From the NCBI GenBank assembly GCA_964651435.1, contig CAZYVU010000008.1, positions 23,398 through 87,397 of the forward strand: a stretch of 64,000 nt of DNA, read 5' to 3'. Within the stretch, counting starts at the first letter, position 1; every line of letters starts with the position of its first letter. The notes under the pieces were generated by a model, which searched no databases, was not told the DNA's origin, and was given only the letters and a program-made list of their open reading frames with translations. Position numbers and translations under genes: made by a program. The DNA is from CAZYVU01 sp964651435. Lineage in GTDB: Bacteria > Desulfobacterota > Syntrophorhabdia > Syntrophorhabdales > CAYQXL01. Positions 32,579 to 42,025 of the stretch are shown here, piece after piece.

Positions 32579-33920
32579 CGTCGTCAGGGCCACGGGAGGC
32601 ATTCTTTACGAGGTGAAGCGAGCAGTCTTCAGCGGTGTATCGACCGATTCCCGCACCATCAGGGAGGGGGAGCTTTTTGTGCCGCTCAAAGGGCCGAACT
32701 TTGACGGCCACCTTTTTGTTGAGGAGGCGTTACGGAGGTCCCATGGAGGGTACCTCTGCGACAAAGGCCGGGATGACATATGGCGTCGGCTGGGTGGGAC
32801 GACCGTACTGGTTGGTGATACCCCGAGGGCGCTTCTCGATCTGGCCCGCTACAAGCGGCGAGGGTCGGGCGGGACGTTCATCGCCGTTACGGGCAGCAAC
32901 GGAAAAACGACAACAAAGGAGATCCTCGTTCACATGTTGAGGGGTACCTTTTCCGTAGCCTGCAATGAGAGGAACCTCAATAACCTCGTCGGGGTTCCGA
33001 CCAGCATCCTTGCCTTCGGCCCCGAGGCGGAACTCTGCGTGCTCGAGCTCGGGACCAATGCGAAGGGAGAGATTGGTCTGCTGACGCAAACGGTTGAGCC
33101 GGACATTGCGCTCATCACCAACATAAAACCTTCCCATCTTGAGGGGTTGGGAGATCTTGAAGGTGTGCTCGAGGAGAAACTGGACCTTTATCGCTATACG
33201 CGGGACGGTGGAAAGATTCTCGTCAATGCCGACGACCCCCTGATGACGTCGGGGGCGAAAGGGATTGAGCGGGAGACGTACACATACAGTTTGAAGGGGC
33301 CTGCCGATTTTTGCCTCTCCGTCATCGAAGACAGGGGTTGGAAAGGATACGTCTTTGACATGCAGTTGAAGGGCGACAGGGTGCGGGCGTCGACGGCTCT
33401 CCTGGGAGAGCACAATCTCTACAACATCTTGGCCGCCGCCGCCGCCGCCTCGACGGTCGGCCTCGACGGAATACATATAGCCGGGGCAATCGAAACCTTT
33501 GCGGCGTACACCATGCGGTTTAACCCGGTTCCGTCGAAAGGTGGTTATCGCATCGTCGATGACTCCTACAACGCCAATCCCGCATCTATGGCTGCTGCCG
33601 TCGAGGCCCTCGAAGGTCTTCCCTGCGAGGGCAGGCGGATTGCCGTCATCGGCGACATGCGGGAGCTTGGCGAAAGGTCCCGCCAGTACCACCGGGACCT
33701 CGGAAGGCTCCTCAAGAGGAGTTCCTTATGGAAGGTGTTTCTGCTTGGTGACCTGGTGGAGGAAACATTCCGGGAGCTTGGTTCCGAAAAAGGTGCACTG
33801 CTTCATGACAAGGCCGAGGTGGTCGGGGCGGTCCGGGCGGCAGTTCGGGAGGGGGATGTAATCCTCGTTAAGGGATCGCGGCTTTCCAGGCTCGAAGAGG
33901 TTGCGGAGGCCCTCCGATAA
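32562..33920 (+). CDS. murF: UDP-MurNAc-pentapeptide synthetase
   Basis: A 452-residue Mur ligase that adds D-Ala-D-Ala. It has the P-loop AVTGSNGKTTTKEIL near residue 107, the NLNNLVGVP substrate loop, ITNIKPSHLEGLG and the late DDSYNANPASM motif typical of MurF. The gene overlaps murE by 17 bases, and its stop shares one base with the mraY ATG (TAATG). Confidence 0.95.
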   Translation: MWYVDDVVRATGGILYEVKRAVFSGVSTDSRTIREGELFVPLKGPNFDGHLFVEEALRRSHGGYLCDKGRDDIWRRLGGTTVLVGDTPRALLDLARYKRRGSGGTFIAVTGSNGKTTTKEILVHMLRGTFSVACNERNLNNLVGVPTSILAFGPEAELCVLELGTNAKGEIGLLTQTVEPDIALITNIKPSHLEGLGDLEGVLEEKLDLYRYTRDGGKILVNADDPLMTSGAKGIERETYTYSLKGPADFCLSVIEDRGWKGYVFDMQLKGDRVRASTALLGEHNLYNILAAAAAASTVGLDGIHIAGAIETFAAYTMRFNPVPSKGGYRIVDDSYNANPASMAAAVEALEGLPCEGRRIAVIGDMRELGERSRQYHRDLGRLLKRSSLWKVFLLGDLVEETFRELGSEKGALLHDKAEVVGAVRAAVREGDVILVKGSRLSRLEEVAEALR

Positions 33921-34996
33921 TGCTCTACCACCTGCTCTATCCACTATATTCGACCTTTTCCGTTTTCAACGTATTTCGGTACATTACCTTTCGCACCGTA
34001 CTGGCCATTCTTTCCGCACTCATCATCAGTTTTGTCCTGACGCCGTACGTGATCAGGAAGTTTCACGAATGGAAGATACGGAGCGAGAAGCGGGAGGATG
34101 TGCCGGACCGGCACGAGGAGAAGCGGGGAACGCCGACCATGGGCGGGTTTGTCATCCTCGTTTCAACGATTGTGCCGACGCTCCTGTGGTCTGACCTGCG
34201 GAACAGTTACATCTGGATTGTCACCTTTGCCCTCGTGGCCTTCGGGGTCATAGGGTTCATGGACGATTTCAAGAAGTTGAGGCATGCGCACGGAAAGGGT
34301 ATCTCCGGTAATATGAAGCTTGTCTGCCAGATAACCTTCGCCATCGTCATTGGCCTTCTTATCTGCCTGAAGAGCGATTTCCGGGCGGAGCTGACGGTCC
34401 CCTTCTTCAAGAATATCAGCCCTAACCTGGGTGTGTTTTACATTCTGCTCGTCATCTTCATTATCGTCGGTACCTCCAATGCGGTGAACCTGACCGACGG
34501 CCTTGACGGTCTCGCCATAGGACCTGTCGTCACCGTATGTTCCACATTCCTCCTCTTCGCCTATCTGGCCGGGAACGTGAAATTCGCCCAGTACCTGCAG
34601 ATCCCTTACGTGAAAGGGGCCGGAGAGTTGACGATATTGTGCGGGGCCATGCTCGGCGCCGGTATCGGGTTCCTGTGGTACAACGCCTATCCCGCAGAGC
34701 TTTTCATGGGAGATACGGGCTCTATTTCCCTCGGTGCCTCCCTCGCAACGATAGCCGTGATCATCAAGCAGGAGTTTCTCCTGGTCATCGTCGGGGGTAT
34801 TTTTGTCATGGAAACGCTATCGGTGATCATACAGGTGGCATCGTACAAGCTGAGGGGCAAAAGGGTTTTTCGAATGGCACCTATTCATCATCATTTTGAG
34901 CTGAAGGGATGGAACGAGGAGAAGATTGTCGTCCGGTTCTGGATCATCTCTATCATATTAGGTCTCGTTGCCATGAGCACGCTGAAATTGAGGTAG
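33920..34996 (+). CDS. mraY: Phospho-MurNAc-pentapeptide translocase
   Basis: A 358-residue inner-membrane enzyme with about ten segments that makes lipid I from UDP-MurNAc-pentapeptide and undecaprenyl phosphate. Signature segments: GTPTMGGFVIL near residue 73, the aspartates in GFMDDFKK, NAVNLTDGLDGLAIGP near residue 190, MGDTGSISLGA and the cytoplasmic APIHHHFELKG histidines. Length is standard. One base separates it from murD. Confidence 0.97.
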   Translation: MLYHLLYPLYSTFSVFNVFRYITFRTVLAILSALIISFVLTPYVIRKFHEWKIRSEKREDVPDRHEEKRGTPTMGGFVILVSTIVPTLLWSDLRNSYIWIVTFALVAFGVIGFMDDFKKLRHAHGKGISGNMKLVCQITFAIVIGLLICLKSDFRAELTVPFFKNISPNLGVFYILLVIFIIVGTSNAVNLTDGLDGLAIGPVVTVCSTFLLFAYLAGNVKFAQYLQIPYVKGAGELTILCGAMLGAGIGFLWYNAYPAELFMGDTGSISLGASLATIAVIIKQEFLLVIVGGIFVMETLSVIIQVASYKLRGKRVFRMAPIHHHFELKGWNEEKIVVRFWIISIILGLVAMSTLKLR

Positions 34997-34997
34997 T

Positions 34998-36323
34998 ATG
35001 GATATACCGCAGAGCATTCTCATCGTAGGGCTGGGAGCCACCGGGCTGTCGGTTGCCAGGTACCTGGGAGGCCTGGGCAAGCAGATAACCATAACCGACC
35101 GAAAGCGGGAGGAGGAGCTTGCGGCCCAACTCCCGGCCCTCAACGGAATCACCTTTACGGCCCGTTTCGGCGAACACTGCAGAGAAGATTTTCTCCGCCA
35201 CGACCTCATCGTGGTGAGCCCCGGCGTCGACACCGAGGCACCTCTCTTTAAGGAGGCGATGGCGCACGGGGTGCCCGTGGTGGGGGAGATTGAGTTTGCA
35301 TCGGCCTTCGTCGACGAACCGATCATTGCCGTCACGGGAACCAACGGCAAGACGACCTGCACCAGCCTGCTCGGCGAGGTCTTTCGGGCCGCCTTCGGGG
35401 AGGTTTTTGTGGGCGGCAACATCGGCAGGCCGCTGATGGAATACGTGCGGGCCGGAAAGAGGCTACCCTATGTCATACTCGAAATAAGCAGCTTCCAGCT
35501 CGAAACGGCGGAAACCTTCCATCCCCGGACAGCACTCCTCCTAAACATAACGGAAGACCACCTCGACAGGTACCGGTCCTTCGACGACTACGTCAGGGCC
35601 AAGCTGAGAATATTCGAGAACCAAAGCGAGGGCGATCATGCCATACTAAACCGAAATATGGCCGTGCCCGTTACGGGCAGGGGGAGAAGGATTTTCTTCT
35701 CGTCCGGCGGCGAGTTGGAGGAGGGCGCCTTTGTCCGGTCCGGCTCTCTCGTCGTACGGCTGGATGGGCAGGAGTATGTGTACAAGAGAAGCCTGTCGCC
35801 CCTCGTGGGCGTCCATAATACGGAGAATATTCTCTCCGTTCTCCTGGTGGCCCACCTTTACGGCATCGCACAGCAGGTTATCGAAGAGGCCCTTGCCGCG
35901 TTCAGGGGTCTGCCGCATCGCATCGAATTTGTCAGGGAGCTGAAGGGCGTCACGTTTTACAATGACTCGAAAGCGACGAACGTCGACGCTACCAGAAGGG
36001 CGCTCGAAGGCTTCGATAAACCCCTCGTCCTTATAGCCGGGGGCAAAGACAAGGGCGGGAGCTATCGGTCCATCGCCGCCTTCAGGGGGAAGGTGAAGGC
36101 TATTGTTGTTTTGGGTGCGGCAGGCGCACGGATAGCCGAGGAGCTCGGGGGCGATTTTGCCATATTCAACGAGGAGACCCTTGGAGGAGCCGTTGAGCGT
36201 GCCTTTGGCCTTGCCGGACCGGGGGAAACGGTTCTTTTTTCTCCCATGTGCAGCAGTTTCGATATGTTCCTCGACTACAAGGATCGGGGGAACAAGTTTA
36301 GAGAGGCGGTGGAGGCCCTATGA
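34998..36323 (+). CDS. murD: UDP-MurNAc-L-Ala:D-Glu ligase
   Basis: A 441-residue Mur ligase adding D-glutamate. The N-terminal Rossmann domain has VGLGATGLSVARYL, the P-loop is AVTGTNGKTTCTSLLGE near residue 112, then NITEDHLDRY and YNDSKATNVDAT near residue 318, and GGKDKGG. Its stop overlaps the start of the membrane protein gene Y by 4 bases (ATGA). Confidence 0.96.
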   Translation: MDIPQSILIVGLGATGLSVARYLGGLGKQITITDRKREEELAAQLPALNGITFTARFGEHCREDFLRHDLIVVSPGVDTEAPLFKEAMAHGVPVVGEIEFASAFVDEPIIAVTGTNGKTTCTSLLGEVFRAAFGEVFVGGNIGRPLMEYVRAGKRLPYVILEISSFQLETAETFHPRTALLLNITEDHLDRYRSFDDYVRAKLRIFENQSEGDHAILNRNMAVPVTGRGRRIFFSSGGELEEGAFVRSGSLVVRLDGQEYVYKRSLSPLVGVHNTENILSVLLVAHLYGIAQQVIEEALAAFRGLPHRIEFVRELKGVTFYNDSKATNVDATRRALEGFDKPLVLIAGGKDKGGSYRSIAAFRGKVKAIVVLGAAGARIAEELGGDFAIFNEETLGGAVERAFGLAGPGETVLFSPMCSSFDMFLDYKDRGNKFREAVEAL

Positions 36324-37105
36324 AGAAAGTGGCCGTTCTTCTCCTCGGCGCCATTCTGCTACACGCCCTTTTCAGGGATTTCACGGCCCTCAAGATCGTG
36401 CTGCTGCTGGGCGGTCTCATTCTTGCCTATGTCCTCTACGAGGTGCCGGACCGGTTCATGATAGGGTGCAAATACCCCCTTGTAGTTCTTTCTCTTCTGG
36501 CGGGGATTACCTCGTCCCTCTATCCGGCTCTTGTCAGGACCTACCACCTGCAGCAGGTGCTGCTGATGCTCTCATTTTACAGCCTGGGGCTTTATCTGGT
36601 GACGATGGAATCAAAGGGCTCGAACCTGGTAAAGGAGGTTGTAGCCCTTTCCCTTCTCATGGCCTCAGCATCGGTAAACTGCTATGCGGCAGGCCAACCC
36701 TTGACCGTCCTTCCGTTAACCATGGCGGCTACAGGGCTTCTCTTTATCGCCGGCAGGGGCCGGCTGGCGCCGGTTACGTGGCTCTTTTGCGGTGCCGTCC
36801 TTGGTGTCGTCTATTTCAACGGAGTGCCGTCGCGCACGCCAAGCCCGCCTCTGTCGGACCTTGAAAGGTACGTCCTTTTGGGGGCGGCCTTCACAACCTT
36901 CCTCTTGAGCTTCGTCTCTTTCCTCAGGGCAGGGAATATGCTTAAGCTGCTCGGGTTCTACGCCTTTCTCTTTCTGTCCCTCGACGTTCTCCTTGCCCTT
37001 TCGGCCCGGGTCCCGTCGGCCCTCCTGTATCACCCTCTCCTGGCGGTACTCTTGATTGCACCCCCCATGGCGACGCTCATGAAGGGTAGCGGGGGCAAGG
37101 CATGA
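36320..37105 (+). CDS. Polytopic membrane protein in the ftsW slot (not SEDS)
   Basis: A 261-residue protein, Y, with about ten hydrophobic segments (near residues 3-18, 23-43, 52-70, 77-96, 103-122, 127-145, 149-168, 184-203, 207-228 and 235-253) and almost no soluble loops. It lies between murD and murG, where ftsW is expected. FtsW is near 380 residues and has a large periplasmic loop with a catalytic Asp and glycine-rich GSG-type motifs; I find neither. It overlaps both neighbours by 4 bases, so it is an integral part of the operon. I do not recognise the family. It could be a scaffold replacing FtsW, a lipid II transporter or a reduced SEDS relic; the last is least supported by sequence. 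Confidence 0.7.
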   Translation: MKKVAVLLLGAILLHALFRDFTALKIVLLLGGLILAYVLYEVPDRFMIGCKYPLVVLSLLAGITSSLYPALVRTYHLQQVLLMLSFYSLGLYLVTMESKGSNLVKEVVALSLLMASASVNCYAAGQPLTVLPLTMAATGLLFIAGRGRLAPVTWLFCGAVLGVVYFNGVPSRTPSPPLSDLERYVLLGAAFTTFLLSFVSFLRAGNMLKLLGFYAFLFLSLDVLLALSARVPSALLYHPLLAVLLIAPPMATLMKGSGGKA

Positions 37106-38169
37106 AGCTGCTAATCGCCGCAGGTGGAACGGGGGGGCACGTGTTTCCCGGCCTTGCCGTTGCGGAGGCCCTTTCGGAAAAGAAAGCCGGCAACGAACCG
37201 GTGTTCATCGGTACGCCGGCGGGCCTCGAGAGCAAGGTCATACCGCAGGCGGGGTTTCGGATTCACCTCATCAAAGCCTATCAGTTTACAGGCAGGAGCC
37301 TTGCCTACAAGGTAAAGACGGTGGCGGGCCTACTGTCCGGCATAGGGAGTGCCATGGGCATCATGGGCCGGGAAAAACCCGATGCCGTCCTCGGCATGGG
37401 TGGCTTCACGTCCGTGCCGGCCGTCCTGGCCGCTGTGCTGAAGGGCATCCCTGCTTTTATACACGAGCAGAATGTCGAACCGGGCCTTGCGAACAAACTC
37501 CTTTCAAGGATGGCAAAGGGGGTTTTTGTAAGCTTTGAGGGGAGCGCATCCATGCTGCCCTGTCGCGTCCGGCTTCACACGGGAAACCCGTTGCGAAAGG
37601 TGTTGCGGGAGGGATCGAGAGACAAGGCAAGGGAGGGGTTCGGTGTTTTTGTGTTCGGAGGAAGCCGTGGGGCCCGCAGCATAAACGAGGCTGTTCTGTC
37701 GCTTCTCCCTTTTACAGCCGGCTACCGGAATCTGGCCATATACCACCAGACGGGCGTAGAGGACTACGATCGTATCGCAAAGGCCTACGCCTCCGCTTCC
37801 GTGGACCATGAAGTCTTCCCTTTTACCGATGAGATGGCGCGTTACTACAGGCTTGCCGACGTGGTCATATCGAGGGCCGGGGCAACGACCATATTCGAAC
37901 TGGCCTGCTTCAGAAAACCGGCGATCCTTATTCCCTATCCCTACTCGGCAGGCCAGCACCAATGGAAGAACGCATCGTATGTGGAGAGGATAGGGGGAGC
38001 CCACGTGATCCCCAACCATGAGGCGAGCGGCGAGCGGCTCCATGGCATACTGAAGCGTCTCATGGAGCACCCCGAACTTATCCGGGAAATGGGAGAGCGC
38101 ATAGCGGCCGTCTACGTACCCGATGCCGCTGAAAGAATCATAGAGGGTATAAGAAATGGTATTTCATAA
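37102..38169 (+). CDS. murG: Lipid II synthase (UDP-GlcNAc transferase)
   Basis: A 355-residue GT28 glycosyltransferase that converts lipid I to lipid II at the cytoplasmic face. Features: AAGGTGGHVFPGLAVAEAL at residues 6-24, the HEQNVEPGLANKLL block near residue 115, FGGSRGARSIN in the donor domain, and ISRAGATTIFELACFRKPAILIPYP. ATGA overlap with the preceding gene; a 14-base overlap with murC. Confidence 0.96.
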   Translation: MKLLIAAGGTGGHVFPGLAVAEALSEKKAGNEPVFIGTPAGLESKVIPQAGFRIHLIKAYQFTGRSLAYKVKTVAGLLSGIGSAMGIMGREKPDAVLGMGGFTSVPAVLAAVLKGIPAFIHEQNVEPGLANKLLSRMAKGVFVSFEGSASMLPCRVRLHTGNPLRKVLREGSRDKAREGFGVFVFGGSRGARSINEAVLSLLPFTAGYRNLAIYHQTGVEDYDRIAKAYASASVDHEVFPFTDEMARYYRLADVVISRAGATTIFELACFRKPAILIPYPYSAGQHQWKNASYVERIGGAHVIPNHEASGERLHGILKRLMEHPELIREMGERIAAVYVPDAAERIIEGIRNGIS

Positions 38170-39529
38170 GATAGAGCGTATACATTTCGTCGGTATTGGC
38201 GGCATTGGAATGAGCGGCATCGCGGAGGTGCTTCTCAACCTGGGCTTCACGGTCACGGGGAGCGACCTCAGGGCCGGCGAGACCACCGAAAGGCTGGAAA
38301 AACTGGGCGCATCGGTCGCCTACGGGCACAGGCCGGACAATGTAAAGGATGCCGATGTGGTGGTCGTATCTTCGGCCGTACGACAGGATAATCCGGAGGT
38401 GGCCGCAGCCAGGGAGCGCTTCATTCCCGTCATCCAGCGCGCTGAAATGCTGGCCGAGCTCATGCGCATGAAATACAGTGTGGCGGTGGCCGGGGCCCAC
38501 GGAAAGACGACGACGACATCTCTCGTTTCTTCCATCCTGGGCCACGCCGGGATGGACCCTACATGCGTCATCGGCGGAAAGCTGAAGAGTCTGGGCAGCA
38601 ACGCCAAGCTTGGCGGGAGCAAGTTCCTCGTCGCCGAGGCCGATGAAAGCGACGGCACCTTTCTGCTTCTTTATCCGACTATAGCTGTGGTGACGAACAT
38701 CGATCTCGAGCACCTTGATCATTATAGGGATCTGGACGAGATTAAGTCGGCCTTTCTGGCCTTCCTGAACAAGGTGCCCTTTTACGGAATGGTCATTCTG
38801 TGCATGGATAGCGCCAACCTCCAGAGCCTCATTCCCCAGCTAAAAAGGCGCTACGTGACCTATGGCCTCTCCAAGCAGGCCGATCTGCGTGCCGAAAACA
38901 TCAGCTTCAAGGGCTTCAGATCCACCTTCACGGTCTTCTGGAAAGACCGGAATCTGGGTTCCGTCAACCTCAGCCTTCCCGGCTCTCACAACGTGCTCAA
39001 TGCCCTGGCTGCCTGTGCCGTGGGGTTGGAGCTGGACATTCCCTTTCAGACCATCAGGGAGGCCCTGGCAGATTTTGAGGGCATCCAGCGCAGGCTTGAG
39101 GTGAAATGGGACGGGGAGATAAAACTGGTCGATGACTACGGGCATCATCCAACGGAGATAAAGGCCACGCTGAGCGCGCTGAGGAGGATGTGGGAGGGCC
39201 GCCTCATCGTGGCCTTTCAGCCTCACCGCTACACCCGAACGGAGGCCCTCATGCCCGAGTTCATTACCTCCTTTAATGAGGCCGACCTGTTGATCGTGAC
39301 GGAAATCTATGCTGCATCGGAGGAGCCCATCGAAGGGGTGAGCGGTCTTGCCCTTGCAGAGAGCATACGGGCGAGCGGCCACAAAAACGTACTCTATGCG
39401 CCGACGAAGGAAGAAGCGGCCGAAAAGGTACTTGCCTTGTCCCAAGGGGGTGACCTGGTGGTAACCCTGGGGGCCGGCGACATTCACAGGATCTCGGAGC
39501 GGTTGATAGCAGGATGGACTGGAAAGTAG
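38156..39529 (+). CDS. murC: UDP-MurNAc:L-Ala ligase
   Basis: A 457-residue Mur ligase, first of the stem-peptide enzymes. HFVGIGGIGMSGIAEVL at residues 10-26, the P-loop AVAGAHGKTTTTSLVSSIL, EADESDGTFL near residue 162, and DDYGHHPTEIKATL in the C-terminal domain. It overlaps murG by 14 bases and murB by 16. Confidence 0.96.
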   Translation: MVFHKIERIHFVGIGGIGMSGIAEVLLNLGFTVTGSDLRAGETTERLEKLGASVAYGHRPDNVKDADVVVVSSAVRQDNPEVAAARERFIPVIQRAEMLAELMRMKYSVAVAGAHGKTTTTSLVSSILGHAGMDPTCVIGGKLKSLGSNAKLGGSKFLVAEADESDGTFLLLYPTIAVVTNIDLEHLDHYRDLDEIKSAFLAFLNKVPFYGMVILCMDSANLQSLIPQLKRRYVTYGLSKQADLRAENISFKGFRSTFTVFWKDRNLGSVNLSLPGSHNVLNALAACAVGLELDIPFQTIREALADFEGIQRRLEVKWDGEIKLVDDYGHHPTEIKATLSALRRMWEGRLIVAFQPHRYTRTEALMPEFITSFNEADLLIVTEIYAASEEPIEGVSGLALAESIRASGHKNVLYAPTKEEAAEKVLALSQGGDLVVTLGAGDIHRISERLIAGWTGK

Positions 39530-40407
39530 TAAGAGGCAAGGTTCTTGAAAAGATGCCCATGAGGCGCTACACCTCCATGAGGGTGGGCGGACCGGTGAGC
39601 TACATCGTCTACCCTGTCGACGAGGAAGACCTCATGGCGGCGGTGAAAGGGCTGAAGGGGGCGGGCATCGCCTACCGCTTTCTCGGCAACGGCACCAACA
39701 TAGTCGTTGCCGACGAGGGCCTCGATGAGGCGCTCATCCGCTTGACAAAGGTCTCATTGCTCCGATACACCTCAACGGACGGTGGGGCCACGGCATACGT
39801 GTCCGGCGGCTTTTCTCTCAAGAGGTTCATAGAGGAGAATAGCCGCAGGGGGCTCTCGGGCCTCGAAAAGCTTTTCTGGATTCCGGGAACAATAGGCGGC
39901 GCCGTCAAAATGAACGCCGGTAGCTTCGGGTCCTCCATAGCCGAGACGTTGCAGGGTGTCGCGGTGATCAACGACAATGGCGAGCTGGACCATGTCGAGG
40001 CCCCGCAACTGTCCTTCGGCTATCGAAGTTCTTCCGTCACGCGGAGGCAATGCGTTCTCTATGCCCGGTTCGGGCTTACGAACAGGGACGGCAAAGACAT
40101 ACGGGCCGACATGGAGCGCTGTTACAAGGAGAGGACTATGCGTCACCCCATGGAGCACCCGTCGGCAGGTTCGGTGTTCAAAGGGGTGAGCGGCGAGCCG
40201 GCGTGGAAATATATAGAAAGGGCGGGCCTAAAGGGTTTCCGTATTGGCGATGCCTGCGTTTCCGACAAACATGCCAATTTCATCGTCAACGCCGGACGGG
40301 CGAAGGCGAGCGACATAAAGGCGCTGGTGGATTACATCAAGACAACCGTTCTTGAACGGACCGGAGCTGTCTTGGAAGAGGAGATCGAATTCTGGGGGGT
40401 TTCGTGA
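39514..40407 (+). CDS. murB: UDP-N-acetylenolpyruvoylglucosamine reductase
   Basis: A 297-residue FAD enzyme that reduces UDP-GlcNAc-enolpyruvate. FAD-binding FLGNGTNIVVADEGLDEALI near residue 54, GLEKLFWIPGTIGGAVKMNAG near residue 117, and the proton-donor serine region PSAGSVFKG near residue 222, followed by KGFRIGDACVSDKHANFIVN. The form and length match type II MurB. Its stop overlaps the ddl start (GTGA). Confidence 0.95.
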   Translation: MDWKVVRGKVLEKMPMRRYTSMRVGGPVSYIVYPVDEEDLMAAVKGLKGAGIAYRFLGNGTNIVVADEGLDEALIRLTKVSLLRYTSTDGGATAYVSGGFSLKRFIEENSRRGLSGLEKLFWIPGTIGGAVKMNAGSFGSSIAETLQGVAVINDNGELDHVEAPQLSFGYRSSSVTRRQCVLYARFGLTNRDGKDIRADMERCYKERTMRHPMEHPSAGSVFKGVSGEPAWKYIERAGLKGFRIGDACVSDKHANFIVNAGRAKASDIKALVDYIKTTVLERTGAVLEEEIEFWGVS

Positions 40408-41315
40408 ATAGAACAGTTGTGAAGAAAAAGAACAGAGTGGCCGTTCTCATGGGCGGAAGATCTTCCGAAAGGGAGGTTTCGCTGAGAAGCGGTGCGGCAG
40501 TGTTAAAGGCCCTTGAGCGGCAGGGCTACAACGTCATCGGTGTCGATGTCGGTGCCGATGTCATCCAGCGGCTCCAGTGGGAAGGTGTCGAGGCGGCCTT
40601 TGTGGCCCTCCACGGCCGCTGGGGCGAAGATGGCGTCATCCAGGGTCTCCTGGAAACCATGACGATCCCTTACACGGGTTCGGGGGTTATGGCATCGGCT
40701 GCTGCCATGGACAAGGCGGTCATGAAGCTGATCCTTGAAGGCCGTAAAATCCCCACGCCTGCCTATGATACCTTAAGGGAGCCGGGGGAGATAAGCCTGC
40801 CCCTGCCCTTTGTCGTCAAGCCGGCCCGCGAAGGCTCTACCATAGGCATATCCATCGTCCGACGGGAGACAGAGATAAAAAAGGCGCTGAAGAACGCCTT
40901 CCGGTATGACAGGAAGGTGGTCGTAGAGGAGTTTGTGGAGGGTAAAGAGATTACCGTTGCTGTAATAAACGGCAGAACCCTGCCCGTCATCGAGGTAAAG
41001 CCGGTGTCGGGATTCTACGACTACGAGGCGAAATACACGAAGGGCATGACCAAGTACATTCTTCCGGCCAAGATCACGAAAAGCGTTGAGGAGAAGGCGT
41101 GCAGAACGGCCCTGTCGGTCTGGGACGCCTTTGATCTTGCAGGATGCGTGAGGGTCGACATGCTGGTGAGGCGCGGCGTGCCCATGGTCATCGATATCAA
41201 TACGTCCCCGGGCATGACGGAGACTTCCCTTGTCCCGAAGGCCTGGGCCTATCAAGGCGGCACCTTTGATGAACTTATTGAAGAGATATTGGCGGGGGCG
41301 TCATTGAAGGCATGA
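40404..41315 (+). CDS. ddl: D-alanine-D-alanine ligase
   Basis: A 303-residue ATP-grasp ligase. LMGGRSSEREVSLRSG near residue 15, ALHGRWGEDGVIQGLLE near 70, FVVKPAREGSTIGI near 135 and DINTSPGMTETSLVP near 260. It supplies D-Ala-D-Ala for MurF. The start is GTG at 40404, overlapping the murB stop by 4 bases; its own stop overlaps ftsQ by 4. Confidence 0.95.
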   Translation: MNRTVVKKKNRVAVLMGGRSSEREVSLRSGAAVLKALERQGYNVIGVDVGADVIQRLQWEGVEAAFVALHGRWGEDGVIQGLLETMTIPYTGSGVMASAAAMDKAVMKLILEGRKIPTPAYDTLREPGEISLPLPFVVKPAREGSTIGISIVRRETEIKKALKNAFRYDRKVVVEEFVEGKEITVAVINGRTLPVIEVKPVSGFYDYEAKYTKGMTKYILPAKITKSVEEKACRTALSVWDAFDLAGCVRVDMLVRRGVPMVIDINTSPGMTETSLVPKAWAYQGGTFDELIEEILAGASLKA

Positions 41316-42025
41316 AAAAGGTACTCCTCGGTCTGTTCCTCCTTCCTCTGTCGGCGCTTTCCATGTTTACGCTGGCCTATCTTTTTACGAAGGGAGATCC
41401 GCTCTTTTCCATACGGGCGATCAGCGTCAAAGGCGTGTCGCAGTTGAAGGAGCGGGATGTAGTGACATCCATTGCCCACCTCGCCAAGGGGACGCTTTTC
41501 GGTGCCGATGTCGAGAGGATGAGCGACCTCATCCGTTCGCATCCCTTGGTTCGCGATGTGAGGATATCGCGGGTTTACCCCTTTTCCCTCGTCATCGATG
41601 TGGTGGAAAAGAGGCCGTCGGCCCTGTGGGTATCAGGCAACGGAGACATTCGCGTTCTCGACGAGAACGGCGAGCCCTTCCGAGGTATTCACAAGGGAGA
41701 AACAAAACTCTTCCTCGTGCGGGCACCGGACAAAGACGCGGCACAGAAGGTCTTCCGCACGGTCACCGATTGGACCGGGGATCGTCTCATCAAAGAGGAC
41801 GCCATATCGGAGGTGGCGCTGGAACAGCGCGGACTGGTGCTCTATGGTCAGAAAGACGGCCTCGAAATCATCCTCGGGACGGAGGGCGAGAAGGGCCGGC
41901 TGAAGCGGGCCCTCGCCGTCAGGGATGATGCACAGAAAAGAGGACTGATGATAAAATGTATAGACGCACGATTCGAAAAGGGTGCCATTATCCAGGAAAG
42001 AAGGGATCGAAATGAAAAGCGATGA
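41312..42025 (+). CDS. ftsQ: Cell division protein FtsQ (POTRA domain)
   Basis: A 237-residue bitopic protein. One membrane segment (about residues 5-23) is followed by the POTRA domain (FSIRAISVKGVSQLKERDV, about residues 30-95, ending with RVYPFSLVIDVVEKRP) and a beta domain to the end. FtsQ binds FtsB and FtsL and recruits the septal synthase. The last 14 bases overlap the ftsA start. Confidence 0.9.
   Translation: MKKVLLGLFLLPLSALSMFTLAYLFTKGDPLFSIRAISVKGVSQLKERDVVTSIAHLAKGTLFGADVERMSDLIRSHPLVRDVRISRVYPFSLVIDVVEKRPSALWVSGNGDIRVLDENGEPFRGIHKGETKLFLVRAPDKDAAQKVFRTVTDWTGDRLIKEDAISEVALEQRGLVLYGQKDGLEIILGTEGEKGRLKRALAVRDDAQKRGLMIKCIDARFEKGAIIQERRDRNEKR

Noticed and set aside
36320..37105. Calling this gene ftsW by position
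   Set aside because: Length, lack of a periplasmic loop and lack of SEDS motifs all disagree; position alone is not enough.
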